Below are positions 1 to 7,399 of a stretch of DNA of 7,671 nucleotides, piece after piece (within the stretch, counting starts at the first letter, position 1; every line of letters starts with the position of its first letter). The stretch lies in the NCBI GenBank assembly GCA_001701065.1, contig DAAL01000146.1:7457-15127 (forward strand), in the 5' to 3' direction. The notes under the pieces were generated by a model. The model was not told where the DNA came from. It worked only from the letters and a program-made list of their open reading frames with translations, and did no database searches. This DNA is from Bacteroidales bacterium GP4 (lineage in GTDB: Bacteria; Bacteroidota; Bacteroidia; Bacteroidales; Muribaculaceae). The position numbers and the translations under genes were made by a program.

Positions 1-53
1 AGCTTGACGACAAGGGGCGCATATGCAAATGTTATATAACGCATTCTCAGCAT
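1..53 (-). CDS. possible 5' end of a divergent gene, cut by the left edge
   Basis: Read on the minus strand, an ATG at 53-51 opens a frame with no stop to the window edge: 17 codons, reading MLRMRYITFAYAPLVVK. A second in-frame ATG lies at 44-42. The frame begins about 27 nt downstream of a TAnnTTTG match on the same strand (80-87), a plausible short leader. The residues are mildly hydrophobic and could start a signal peptide, but no family can be recognised from so little. In PULs a regulator is often encoded divergently from the susC-like gene, so that is one possibility, by context only. A chance open frame of 17 codons is common, so this is a weak call. Confidence 0.27.
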   Translation of the reverse strand, partial: MLRMRYITFAYAPLVVK

Positions 54-79
54 ATCCGGAGGGTGTTATTTTACTGTTG

Positions 80-87
80 CAAATATA
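80..87 (-). promoter_or_regulatory. candidate divergent -7 promoter element
   Basis: The minus strand reads TATATTTG, a full match to the Bacteroides sigma-factor -7 consensus TAnnTTTG. No convincing TTTG lies at the expected -33 spacing. It points left, towards the possible partial gene at 53-1. An 8-base motif with two free positions in A/T-rich DNA can arise by chance, so only its position and direction add weight. Confidence 0.35.
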
Positions 88-259
88 CTCAAAAAGCCAT
101 CGTGTTATCATTTGAATCACCCCAAAATTGTATGTTTTACAACATCTTTTATCGTTACTTAACATTTTATCCATCTTAATATAACATTTCAAGGGCGTTT
201 TGAGCTTTTTTATATCCCTTATGGAAATTTTTAACACTAATTATGTTTAAATAATGTAA

Positions 260-267
260 TACTTTTG
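260..267 (+). promoter_or_regulatory. candidate -7 promoter element of the susC-like operon
   Basis: TACTTTTG matches the Bacteroides -7 consensus TAnnTTTG. Transcription would start near 271-275, giving a leader of about 92-96 nt before the ATG at 367. No clear TTTG (-33) lies 19-21 bases upstream. That fits either a promoter dependent on an activator, common in substrate-induced PULs, or a false match. No other full TAnnTTTG match was noticed on the plus strand between 1 and 366. Confidence 0.45.
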
Positions 268-366
268 CTTCCGGTTAACCTCAATTATGAGCTATGCTGA
301 ATTTGCACTGAAAAAAGTACAAAACTAATTAACCAATTTTTAATACTAACTTAATTCCATTATTCA

Positions 367-3300
367 ATGAGAAAAAGACTCATGGACCAATGCAAAGAGC
401 TCAAGCTCTTGCGTACGGCACTGGTAGCTTTCTGCCTCATGGCATGGGTGGGCTTCGTTCACGCCGAGCCTATCACCGTTACCGGTAACGTAACATCAGC
501 TGCCGATGGGGAACCCCTCATCGGAGTAACCGTTCAAGTCAAAGGCACTGCCACAGGCACAAGCACTGACATTGACGGTAATTACACTATCAAAACTGAA
601 ACAGGGGCAACCCTCGTATTCTCCTATGTGGGTATGACCACACGTGAAATCACCGTGACCGGTCCCACTTTGGACGTTGCCCTGCTTGAGAACGCTGAAG
701 TTCTCGACGAAGTGGTTGTGGTAGGTTACGGTGTGCAGAAGAAAAAACTTGTCACCGGTGCCACCGCGCAGATGAAAGGCGACGACATCGCCAAACTCAA
801 CACCACCAGCCCCCTTCAGGCTATGCAGGGTCAGCTACCCGGTGTCAACATCATGTCAGAGTCAGGACAGCCCGGTTCAGGCATGAAGGTGACTATCCGC
901 GGTCTTGGTACTGTAGGTAACGCATCGCCTCTTTACCTTATCGACGGTATCGGTGGCGACATCTCCACTCTTAATCCCGCCGACATCGAGTCAATCGACG
1001 TGTTGAAGGATGCCGCTTCCGCAGCCATCTACGGTGCTCAGGCAGCCAACGGCGTTGTACTCATCACCACCAAGCAGGGTCGCGAAGGAAAAGCTAAAAT
1101 CACTTTCGACGGCTACTACGGCTGGCAGAGCGCACCCCGCAAGATGAAGATGCTCAACTCTCAGGAGTACATGACCATCATGGACGAGCAGCAACTCAAC
1201 AGCGGCAGCGCGCCTTACGACTGGACAAGCATGAAGAGCATATGGAACTACGATGCCGACGGCAATCCCACAAGCATCATCGACACTGACTGGATCGACC
1301 AGATGTTCCATGACAACGCCATCACCCAGAGCTACACCCTCGGCGTAACCGGCGGTAATGCCACCAGCACTTACGCCATGTCGGCTGGTTACCTCAATCA
1401 GGAAGGTATCGTAGGCGGCCCCAAGGTATCAAACTACTCACGTTACAACTTCCGTATCAACTCTGACCACAAGCTCTTCGACGGCATCGTTACTGTGGGT
1501 GAGCAAGTAAGCTTCGTTTATACCAAGTCAGTAGGTATCGGCGTAGGCAACCAGTACAACAATACCCTCCGCGGTGCATTCGGTGTTGCTCCTCTTAACC
1601 CCGTGTACAGCGATAACAACCTTTACGATTCGCCATACAACGATACATCAAAATCGGACTGGAATATCTACGACGGTAACCCCTACGGTTTAATGATGAC
1701 CAATACCAACAACCGTAACAAGAACGCTACCTTCTCAGGTAACGTATATGCTCAGATTGAGCCGATCAAGAACTTGCGCGTCCGCACAGTGTTCGGTATG
1801 GTTTACGGTTCAAGCGAATACCGCAACTTTACTCCCATCTATCAATTCTCGCCCTACCAATATAATATTGCTCAACGAGAAGAAGACGGTGCTTATCAAA
1901 CTAAGGTTTCTCAAAACATGAACCATAGCCTTGGTATGACATGGACCAACACCGCATCTTATGACTGGACCATCAACGACCATGCTTTCAATGCCCTTAT
2001 CGGTATGGAGGCTTACCGCTACAGCGGAACATACGTAGGTGCCAACCAGGCTTATCTTAAGGAAGGATTCGACTCTTGGAAATACGCTTGGGTGAGCAAC
2101 GGTAGTGCCGCTACTTCTTCCGACGGTCTTGGAGCAGCCGGCAATCCCCACGACGACGGTCGCTCGGTTTCTTACTTCGGTCGTTTAGGATGGAACTGGA
2201 AAGAAACTTACATGATTAACGCCACTCTTCGTAGCGACGGTTCTTCAAAGTTCGCCCGCGGTCACCGCTTCGGTACATTCCCCTCGGTTTCTGCAGGTTG
2301 GAACATCAACAATGAATCATTTATGGAATCTACCCACGGATGGCTCGACTACTTGAAGATTCGTGCCAGCTGGGGACGTGTAGGTAACCAGAACATCAAC
2401 AACTATCAGTACCTTGCTCCTATCAAGATTTCCAATACCCACTACTTCTTTGGACAGTATCTCGGACCGAACGGTGTATATAGCGGAGATTACGACAAGC
2501 TGTTAAGCGCCAACTGGGGTGCTTATCCAAGCCGTCTCGGAAACGAAGACCTTACTTGGGAAACTTCAGAACAGACTGACTTAGGTTTTGATGCCCGCTT
2601 GTTCAACAACCGCTTGTCAATCAACTTCGACTACTATATCAAGAACACCAAGGACTGGCTCGTTGTGGCTCCTGTGCTCGCAACCGCAGGTACTGACGCT
2701 CCCTTCATCAACGGTGGTAACGTAAAGAACCACGGTGTGGAACTTGCTTTGACTTGGAACGACGTTATCGGTCGTGACTTCTCTTATAGCATTGGTGTCA
2801 ACGGATCTTACAACAAGAACAAAGTAGGTTCTATTCCTACCGAGGACGGTATTATCCATGGCGAGACCAATCAGCTTTATGACAACTCTTCCGAGTTCTA
2901 CCGTGCTGAAAACGGCAAGCCCATCGGTTACTTCTGGGGATACAAAACTGTAGGTATCTTCCAGAACCAGCAGCAAATCAATGACTGGATCGCAGCCGGC
3001 AACGGTACTCTCCAAGAGAATCCCCAGCCCGGTGATGTAATCTACGTGGATGTCAACCATGACGGTATGATTAACGAAACCGATAAGGTAAATCTTGGCA
3101 ACGGTATGCCTAAATTCACTTTCGGTTTCAATATCAACCTCTATTATAAGAACTTTGACCTTGGCATCGTAGCCACAGGCGCAGCCGGCTTCGACATCGT
3201 ACAGTCTTACCGTAACCAAGGCAGCCAGAAAGCCAACTACACTACCCAGATTCTTGACCGTTGGACAGGCGAAGGAACTTCCAACAAGATTCCGCGTGTA

Positions 3301-3588
3301 ACCAACCAGAATATCAACTGGCAGTTCAGCGACCTCTTCATTCAGGACGGCGATTATCTGCGCATAAGCAACCTTACTTTCGGTTACAACTTCGCTCCGC
3401 TCATGAACCAGAAGTGGTGCAGCCAGTGCCGCGTTTACTTCCAGACTCAGAACCTTCTTACTTTCACCAAGTATGACGGTATGGATCCCGAAATCGGTTA
3501 CGGTACCTCATCATGGGTATCAGGTGTTGACGTAGGTTACTATCCGCGTCCCCGCACATTCCTCTTCGGTGTTAACCTTTCATTCTAA
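367..3588 (+). CDS. SusC/RagA-family TonB-linked outer-membrane transporter
   Basis: This 1073-residue protein is the outer-membrane channel of a SusCD importer: it takes oligosaccharides or similar ligands into the periplasm using TonB energy. Residues 1-33 form a signal peptide ending VHA before EPITVTG. Residues ~36-108 are a carboxypeptidase-D-regulatory-like beta domain. A TonB-box-like stretch, EVLDEVVVVGYG, lies at 111-122. The plug domain spans ~123-240 and includes the SusC signature around 203-238 (NPADIESIDVLKDAAS, then AAIYGAQAANGVVLITTKQG). The rest is the beta barrel, with the familiar ending PRPRTF, then FGVNLSF with a terminal phenylalanine. Length is normal for the family. 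No STN domain precedes the regulatory-like domain, so ECF/anti-sigma signalling through this protein is unlikely. Start: ATG 367 gives a longer n-region; ATG 382 (residue 6) would also leave a working signal peptide. No Shine-Dalgarno decides between them. A CxxC at 1018-1021 is unusual. The substrate is unknown. Confidence 0.97.
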   Translation: MRKRLMDQCKELKLLRTALVAFCLMAWVGFVHAEPITVTGNVTSAADGEPLIGVTVQVKGTATGTSTDIDGNYTIKTETGATLVFSYVGMTTREITVTGPTLDVALLENAEVLDEVVVVGYGVQKKKLVTGATAQMKGDDIAKLNTTSPLQAMQGQLPGVNIMSESGQPGSGMKVTIRGLGTVGNASPLYLIDGIGGDISTLNPADIESIDVLKDAASAAIYGAQAANGVVLITTKQGREGKAKITFDGYYGWQSAPRKMKMLNSQEYMTIMDEQQLNSGSAPYDWTSMKSIWNYDADGNPTSIIDTDWIDQMFHDNAITQSYTLGVTGGNATSTYAMSAGYLNQEGIVGGPKVSNYSRYNFRINSDHKLFDGIVTVGEQVSFVYTKSVGIGVGNQYNNTLRGAFGVAPLNPVYSDNNLYDSPYNDTSKSDWNIYDGNPYGLMMTNTNNRNKNATFSGNVYAQIEPIKNLRVRTVFGMVYGSSEYRNFTPIYQFSPYQYNIAQREEDGAYQTKVSQNMNHSLGMTWTNTASYDWTINDHAFNALIGMEAYRYSGTYVGANQAYLKEGFDSWKYAWVSNGSAATSSDGLGAAGNPHDDGRSVSYFGRLGWNWKETYMINATLRSDGSSKFARGHRFGTFPSVSAGWNINNESFMESTHGWLDYLKIRASWGRVGNQNINNYQYLAPIKISNTHYFFGQYLGPNGVYSGDYDKLLSANWGAYPSRLGNEDLTWETSEQTDLGFDARLFNNRLSINFDYYIKNTKDWLVVAPVLATAGTDAPFINGGNVKNHGVELALTWNDVIGRDFSYSIGVNGSYNKNKVGSIPTEDGIIHGETNQLYDNSSEFYRAENGKPIGYFWGYKTVGIFQNQQQINDWIAAGNGTLQENPQPGDVIYVDVNHDGMINETDKVNLGNGMPKFTFGFNINLYYKNFDLGIVATGAAGFDIVQSYRNQGSQKANYTTQILDRWTGEGTSNKIPRVTNQNINWQFSDLFIQDGDYLRISNLTFGYNFAPLMNQKWCSQCRVYFQTQNLLTFTKYDGMDPEIGYGTSSWVSGVDVGYYPRPRTFLFGVNLSF
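391..413 (+). promoter_or_regulatory. hairpin in the first codons of the susC-like gene
   Basis: The arms GCAAAGAGC (392-400) and GCTCTTGC (405-412) pair over eight base pairs with one bulged A and a four-base TCAA loop. A U-G pair (391/413) could extend the stem. The hairpin starts 24 nt after the ATG at 367 and 9 nt after the alternative ATG at 382. A stem so close to the start could affect ribosome loading or present a site for a small RNA. It may equally be a by-product of the codons for QCKELKLL. The structure is visible in the sequence; the role is inference. Confidence 0.35.
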
Positions 3589-3611
3589 CATTTAAATCAT
3601 TTATCGAAACA

Positions 3612-5258
3612 ATGAATAAATTTAAATTAAATATATTTACCGTAGGCTTGGCTGCCACAGGACTCTTGATGGGCTCTTGCTCCGAAAGCTTCCTCGATGT
3701 CGAATCCAAGACCGAATCAACCACCGGTAACTTCTACAAGACCGAAGGCGACGCTTGGAGAGCACTTGTGGGATGCTACGACGGATGGCGTCAGGTGTCC
3801 TCCTCTCTCGGTGGTTCAAGCTTCTATCTGATTTCAACTGTAATGTCCGATGAATGCTATGGCTCGACCGGTAACGGTGACGGACGTGGATTCCAGACAA
3901 TCGACCAGTTTGACCAGTCACAAAGCCCCTCTGACCTCCAGATTCTAAGCGACAACTGGAAACAATATTATCGCGGAGTGTATCGCTGCAACGAGTTAAT
4001 CACTCATGAAGATAATTTTGAATGGAAAGAAGGTAGCAATAACCATGGTCTTTATATGGGCGAGGCACGTGCTCTTCGTGCTTTACTGTATTTTGACATG
4101 GTGCGCACTTGGGGAAATATTCCTCTGTTCCTTGAACCTTCACAGGAAAACCGTGAACAGGCATCGCCTGACTCAGTGTACACAGCCATCTTCGATGACT
4201 TGAAATATGCAGTCGAGAATATCCCCGCTGACGCTAACTTGGACAGCAAGTCTTTCGGACGTGTCACTAAATACGCAGCCGAAGCAGTGCTTGCACGCGC
4301 TTATCTGTTCTACACCGGCTATTACGGCAAAGAACCTCAGAACGTGACAAAGGCTGAAGCTCTTGCAGCTGTAGAGGATGTAATCGCAAGCAATAACTAC
4401 AAGCTTGTAGATGATTTCAAAGACCTCTGGCCCGCAGCTTCATTGGTTCCTATACCCAATGCAGTAGGATGGGACACCGAGAAATCAACCTACGCCGGCG
4501 ATGCCAACTCTGAAATTATCCTGTCCATGCTCTTTACTCCTACTCAGGACTACAACGGCAACAACGACTCTAACCGTTGGCAGGTAATGATGGGTATGCG
4601 TAGTCTTAACTGGACTCCTTACGGCAAAGGCTGGGGCGCATGCTGCGTTACCCCCGCATATATGGAAAAGTATCTAAAAAACGATCCTCGTTTCAAAGCT
4701 TCAGTTATTGACCTTATCGGCGAAGGTGTCAACAAGTCAACCGACTATGAAAATTCAGTAAACGACTGGCGCGAATACACCGGCTATACTGTTAAGAAAT
4801 ATTCTCCGCTTGTATTCGGTGACGGCAAGCCCGGTACAAAACCTGACGGAAGCGCAGGATTCCAGGAATGTAACCCTCAGCCGTGGAATATCGTTCGCTA
4901 TGCCGACGTGCTCCTTATGGCAGCCGAACTTGGCTCATCCAATGCACAACGCTATCTTGACATGGTGCGTTCACGCGCAGGTCTTGGTTCAATACCCGTA
5001 ACTCAGCAGAACATCATGGACGAACGCGCCCGTGAACTCGCCTTCGAAGGACACCGCTATTGGGACCTTCTTCGTCAGGGAGTGAATGTAATGGCTGACG
5101 CTGTAGCTGCATGTGCTGGAGAAGTGCTTTCAGGCGGAAATCCTTCCACTGTAAGCTACGACAAGTCCAAGATTATCGCTACACAAGGACTTTCTCAGAT
5201 TCCATTGGATCAGATTACACTTTCAAATGGTGTGCTTAAACAGAATCCGGGTTGGTAA
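3612..5258 (+). CDS. SusD/RagB-family nutrient-binding surface lipoprotein
   Basis: This 548-residue lipoprotein is the extracellular lid and ligand-binding partner of the SusC-like barrel encoded 23 nt upstream; the two are surely co-transcribed. The signal peptide ends in a lipobox, MGSC, with lipid-attachment Cys23. The helical TPR-like SusD fold shows in family-typical motifs: GEARALRALLYFDMVRTWGN at 150-169, followed by IPLF, and GRVTKYAAEAVLARAYLF at 216-233. Near the C-terminus are NIVRYADVLLMAAEL (426-440), YLDMVRSRAGL (448-458) and ERARELAFEGHRYWDLLRQG (471-490), which mark the SusD/RagB C-terminal domain. The protein ends in KQNPGW, close to the usual ending of the family, so it is complete. 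Length is typical. A CC pair at 344-345 is the only oddity noted. Ligand specificity cannot be read from the sequence. The ATG is preceded by an A/T-rich leader without a Shine-Dalgarno. Confidence 0.97.
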   Translation: MNKFKLNIFTVGLAATGLLMGSCSESFLDVESKTESTTGNFYKTEGDAWRALVGCYDGWRQVSSSLGGSSFYLISTVMSDECYGSTGNGDGRGFQTIDQFDQSQSPSDLQILSDNWKQYYRGVYRCNELITHEDNFEWKEGSNNHGLYMGEARALRALLYFDMVRTWGNIPLFLEPSQENREQASPDSVYTAIFDDLKYAVENIPADANLDSKSFGRVTKYAAEAVLARAYLFYTGYYGKEPQNVTKAEALAAVEDVIASNNYKLVDDFKDLWPAASLVPIPNAVGWDTEKSTYAGDANSEIILSMLFTPTQDYNGNNDSNRWQVMMGMRSLNWTPYGKGWGACCVTPAYMEKYLKNDPRFKASVIDLIGEGVNKSTDYENSVNDWREYTGYTVKKYSPLVFGDGKPGTKPDGSAGFQECNPQPWNIVRYADVLLMAAELGSSNAQRYLDMVRSRAGLGSIPVTQQNIMDERARELAFEGHRYWDLLRQGVNVMADAVAACAGEVLSGGNPSTVSYDKSKIIATQGLSQIPLDQITLSNGVLKQNPGW

Positions 5259-5298
5259 TAAACAATAATAAATGATAAAATGTGTGTAAGCCGCTATG

Positions 5299-5365
5299 TT
5301 ATGGCACAATAAAGAAAGAGGGATGTCGTTAATACCTCAACACTCATCCCCGAAGAGTGCCGTAA
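5299..5365 (+). other. nested stem-loop in the 162-nt gap after the susD-like gene
   Basis: The gap 5259-5420 holds no gene and no full TAnnTTTG match. An outer stem pairs TTATGGCAC (5299-5307) with GTGCCGTAA (5357-5365): nine pairs, one of them G-U. Inside it GGGATG (5320-5325) pairs with CATCCC (5345-5350), and GTT (5328-5330) can pair with AAC (5339-5341) within that loop. A competing short stem is CACTC (5341-5345) with GAGTG (5355-5359). The 8-mer TGTAAGCC occurs on both sides, at 5285-5292 and 5366-5373. There is no U-tract, so a simple intrinsic terminator is unlikely. An mRNA processing or stabilising structure, an attenuator, a small RNA or the remnant of a tiny inserted element are all possible; chance cannot be excluded. 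Confidence 0.35.
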
Positions 5366-5420
5366 TGTAAGCCTTGTTAAAGTAATTTTAAGCACACAGT
5401 TTATATATAATTAACTTTTT

Positions 5421-7376
5421 ATGAATCTTAAGTATTTTTATTCATTGATGGCAGGAACTTTGGCTGTAGCAGCCGTTTCGTCCTGCTCCCCCGATGACCA
5501 TGAATTGGCGGCTCCGTCAGTGACCCCCGCTGATTTAGTTGAGGGTACTGCCTTCACGGTGACTCCCGATGCTAACGATCCCAATGTAATCCACCTCACT
5601 TCTCTTATGAAAGGTGTGACTCCCCTTTGGTCAACTCCCCAAGGTCGCTCTCAATCAGCCGATTTCACTATAGATCTTCCCTTCTCAGGCGAATATGAAG
5701 TTACTTATGGTGTAATGACCCAGGCAGGTCCGGTCTATGGAGACCCTTATAAGTTTACAGTTTCGCAGAACAACTTCGGAATGTTGAGCGATCCCATATG
5801 GACCAACCTTGCCGGCGGAGTTGACGAGAACGGTAACGGCAATCCTAAAAAATGGGTACCCGTGGACAAAAACTATGGTGTAGGAAAATGCACAGGTCCG
5901 GTAATGTACATGAGCCCTGACGATGTTAAGAACGACGGAAGCGGCAACTCTGACCTTCAGTTCGGCGGCGACAACTGGTCACCCAACTGGGACCCCGGAT
6001 TCCAGGACTGGCTTATCCCCGCTAACGACCCCTACATGGACTCTTACATGATATTCGGTCTTGACCCCGTCAAGGGATGTACTCTTACCGAATACCGCGG
6101 CACTGCAACCGGCGGCGAGAACATGACCGGTACGTTCACACTCAACACCTCCGATATGAAGCATCTAAGCATCACCTTCAACGGCGGTACTTTTGCAATG
6201 CACAACCAAGGTTTCGACGAAGTATGTAACAACTACACCAATGACATCAAAATCATCGAGTGTACTCCTTACATTCTTCAGATAGCTACAATGCGTACTA
6301 ACTCCGAAGGTCCGTGGTGGCTTGTATGGAACTTTGTGTGGGAAGAAGTGAAGAACGGCAATGTTGTAATCCCCGGTGACGGTCCCGAACTGCTCCCGAC
6401 CACTCCCCCGGCTGAACCGTCAGTAGAAAACCTCGCCGATAAACTGTTTGAGGTAAACGTTGGCGACTTCAACGTAAGTGCTGACCAAACTACCCTACTT
6501 CTCAACGAAGAAACTCCTTACGACTGGATGTGGTGGAACCCCGCTACATCAGCTTGGGAAGCGATGAACGCTTACGGTGCTGCTTGGGCACCGGCACTTG
6601 AAGGTATCGACGAATGGGCGTTGACTCTTGAAAAGAAAGGCAAAGCCACTCTCGAAAGCCCCGCAGGCGCAGCTACTCCCAATTTCACAGTTCAGGACAG
6701 CAAGATAGTATTTGACTCTCCGGTCACTTTCTTCACCGCAGGTAATGTGGCTCTCACAGGCACTGAATTCACAGTGTTCAAGTGTTCAGCCGACGATGCC
6801 GAAATCATCCTTGGTGTTCCCGACGGAACCGATGCCGACGGCAATGTCAACAAGTATCTTGTCGCTAACTGCACTATCAAAGCCATAGGTGGCGGACAGC
6901 AAGGTCCTACCGTGATTCCGGTGGACCAAAGCAAGGTAAGCCTCTATGTGGAAGCCAATGACCACTTCCGCATCCAGCTTTACAACCCATGGGGTGGCGA
7001 AGCGGCTGTGGATGCGTCCAAACTTAAATTAAAGAAGAACCAGACCATGACCATGAAGTTCACTCTTTCAGGAGTCACTTGGAAAGAAGGTGCTCAGCCT
7101 AAGGTTCTTTTCGGTAACAATTTTGAGGCCCTCGGTTTCGTATGGCCCTCTAATGGTGCAGGATTCGACGTTCCCACAGCATTCGACCTGAACAAGAACG
7201 GCGAGACCACCATCACGCTCACCAACACTACCGGCTCAACTGTAGCATTTGAAGGCACAAGCGTTATCCTCGCTTGTATTCAGGTCAAAGACATGGTTGA
7301 AGCCCCGCTTGCCGAAAATGGTCTTCTTGATCCTGAGGCAGTTAAGGTTGAGGTTACATCCCTCACTATCGAATAA
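5421..7376 (+). CDS. multidomain surface lipoprotein with a PKD-like domain, probable glycan-binding (SusE/F position)
   Basis: This 651-residue protein probably binds the locus substrate at the cell surface. The signal peptide ends in VSSC (Cys22), followed by SPDDHE, an acidic stretch like Bacteroidota surface-export signals. Residues ~32-115 resemble a PKD/Ig-like domain, with PLW at 68-70 and GEYEVTYGVMT at 90-100, then KFTVSQNN. Residues ~122-310 form a Trp-rich beta domain (Trp186, 190, 197, 299, 300, 303, 307). A Pro-rich linker at ~317-335 leads to a second beta domain (~340-490; Trp369, 371, 372, 379, 389, 399), which looks like a distant copy of the first. Residues ~497-651 form a CBM-like beta-sandwich with DHFRIQLYNPWGG at 514-526. 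Similar PKD-containing lipoproteins are known downstream of susD genes, where they are usually called hypothetical. No catalytic motif is recognised, and binding is inferred from position and exposed aromatics. It is probably in the same operon despite the 162-nt gap. Confidence 0.8.
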   Translation: MNLKYFYSLMAGTLAVAAVSSCSPDDHELAAPSVTPADLVEGTAFTVTPDANDPNVIHLTSLMKGVTPLWSTPQGRSQSADFTIDLPFSGEYEVTYGVMTQAGPVYGDPYKFTVSQNNFGMLSDPIWTNLAGGVDENGNGNPKKWVPVDKNYGVGKCTGPVMYMSPDDVKNDGSGNSDLQFGGDNWSPNWDPGFQDWLIPANDPYMDSYMIFGLDPVKGCTLTEYRGTATGGENMTGTFTLNTSDMKHLSITFNGGTFAMHNQGFDEVCNNYTNDIKIIECTPYILQIATMRTNSEGPWWLVWNFVWEEVKNGNVVIPGDGPELLPTTPPAEPSVENLADKLFEVNVGDFNVSADQTTLLLNEETPYDWMWWNPATSAWEAMNAYGAAWAPALEGIDEWALTLEKKGKATLESPAGAATPNFTVQDSKIVFDSPVTFFTAGNVALTGTEFTVFKCSADDAEIILGVPDGTDADGNVNKYLVANCTIKAIGGGQQGPTVIPVDQSKVSLYVEANDHFRIQLYNPWGGEAAVDASKLKLKKNQTMTMKFTLSGVTWKEGAQPKVLFGNNFEALGFVWPSNGAGFDVPTAFDLNKNGETTITLTNTTGSTVAFEGTSVILACIQVKDMVEAPLAENGLLDPEAVKVEVTSLTIE

Positions 7377-7399
7377 TAAATTCTAACCTTGTTAGTATT

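Noticed and set aside
991..1311. 106-codon minus-strand open frame
   Set aside because: Antisense to the highly conserved plug region of the SusC-like protein; the sequence is constrained by the plus-strand product.
1810..2151. 113-codon minus-strand open frame
   Set aside because: Antisense to the SusC-like barrel, with no family resemblance and no promoter match noticed.
2617..3219. 200-codon minus-strand open frame inside the susC-like gene
   Set aside because: It lies fully antisense to conserved barrel sequence, has no recognisable domain or plausible start region, and is explained by the codon bias of the real gene.
3261..3476. 71-codon plus-strand frame overlapping the end of the susC-like gene
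   Set aside because: Out of frame with an intact conserved C-terminus; no frameshift is needed to explain the real gene.
3637..3921. 94-codon minus-strand frame in the susD-like gene
   Set aside because: Arg/Ser-rich composition typical of an antisense shadow.
5293..5365. Miniature transposable element with target-site duplication
   Set aside because: The left inverted-repeat arm does not abut the left direct repeat, and only one copy is visible. Kept only as an alternative reading of the stem-loop, not annotated as a mobile element.
5383..5390. TAATTTTA as a promoter for the third gene
   Set aside because: Mismatch at the conserved final G, no -33 element, and A/T-rich surroundings; read-through from the susD-like gene explains expression.
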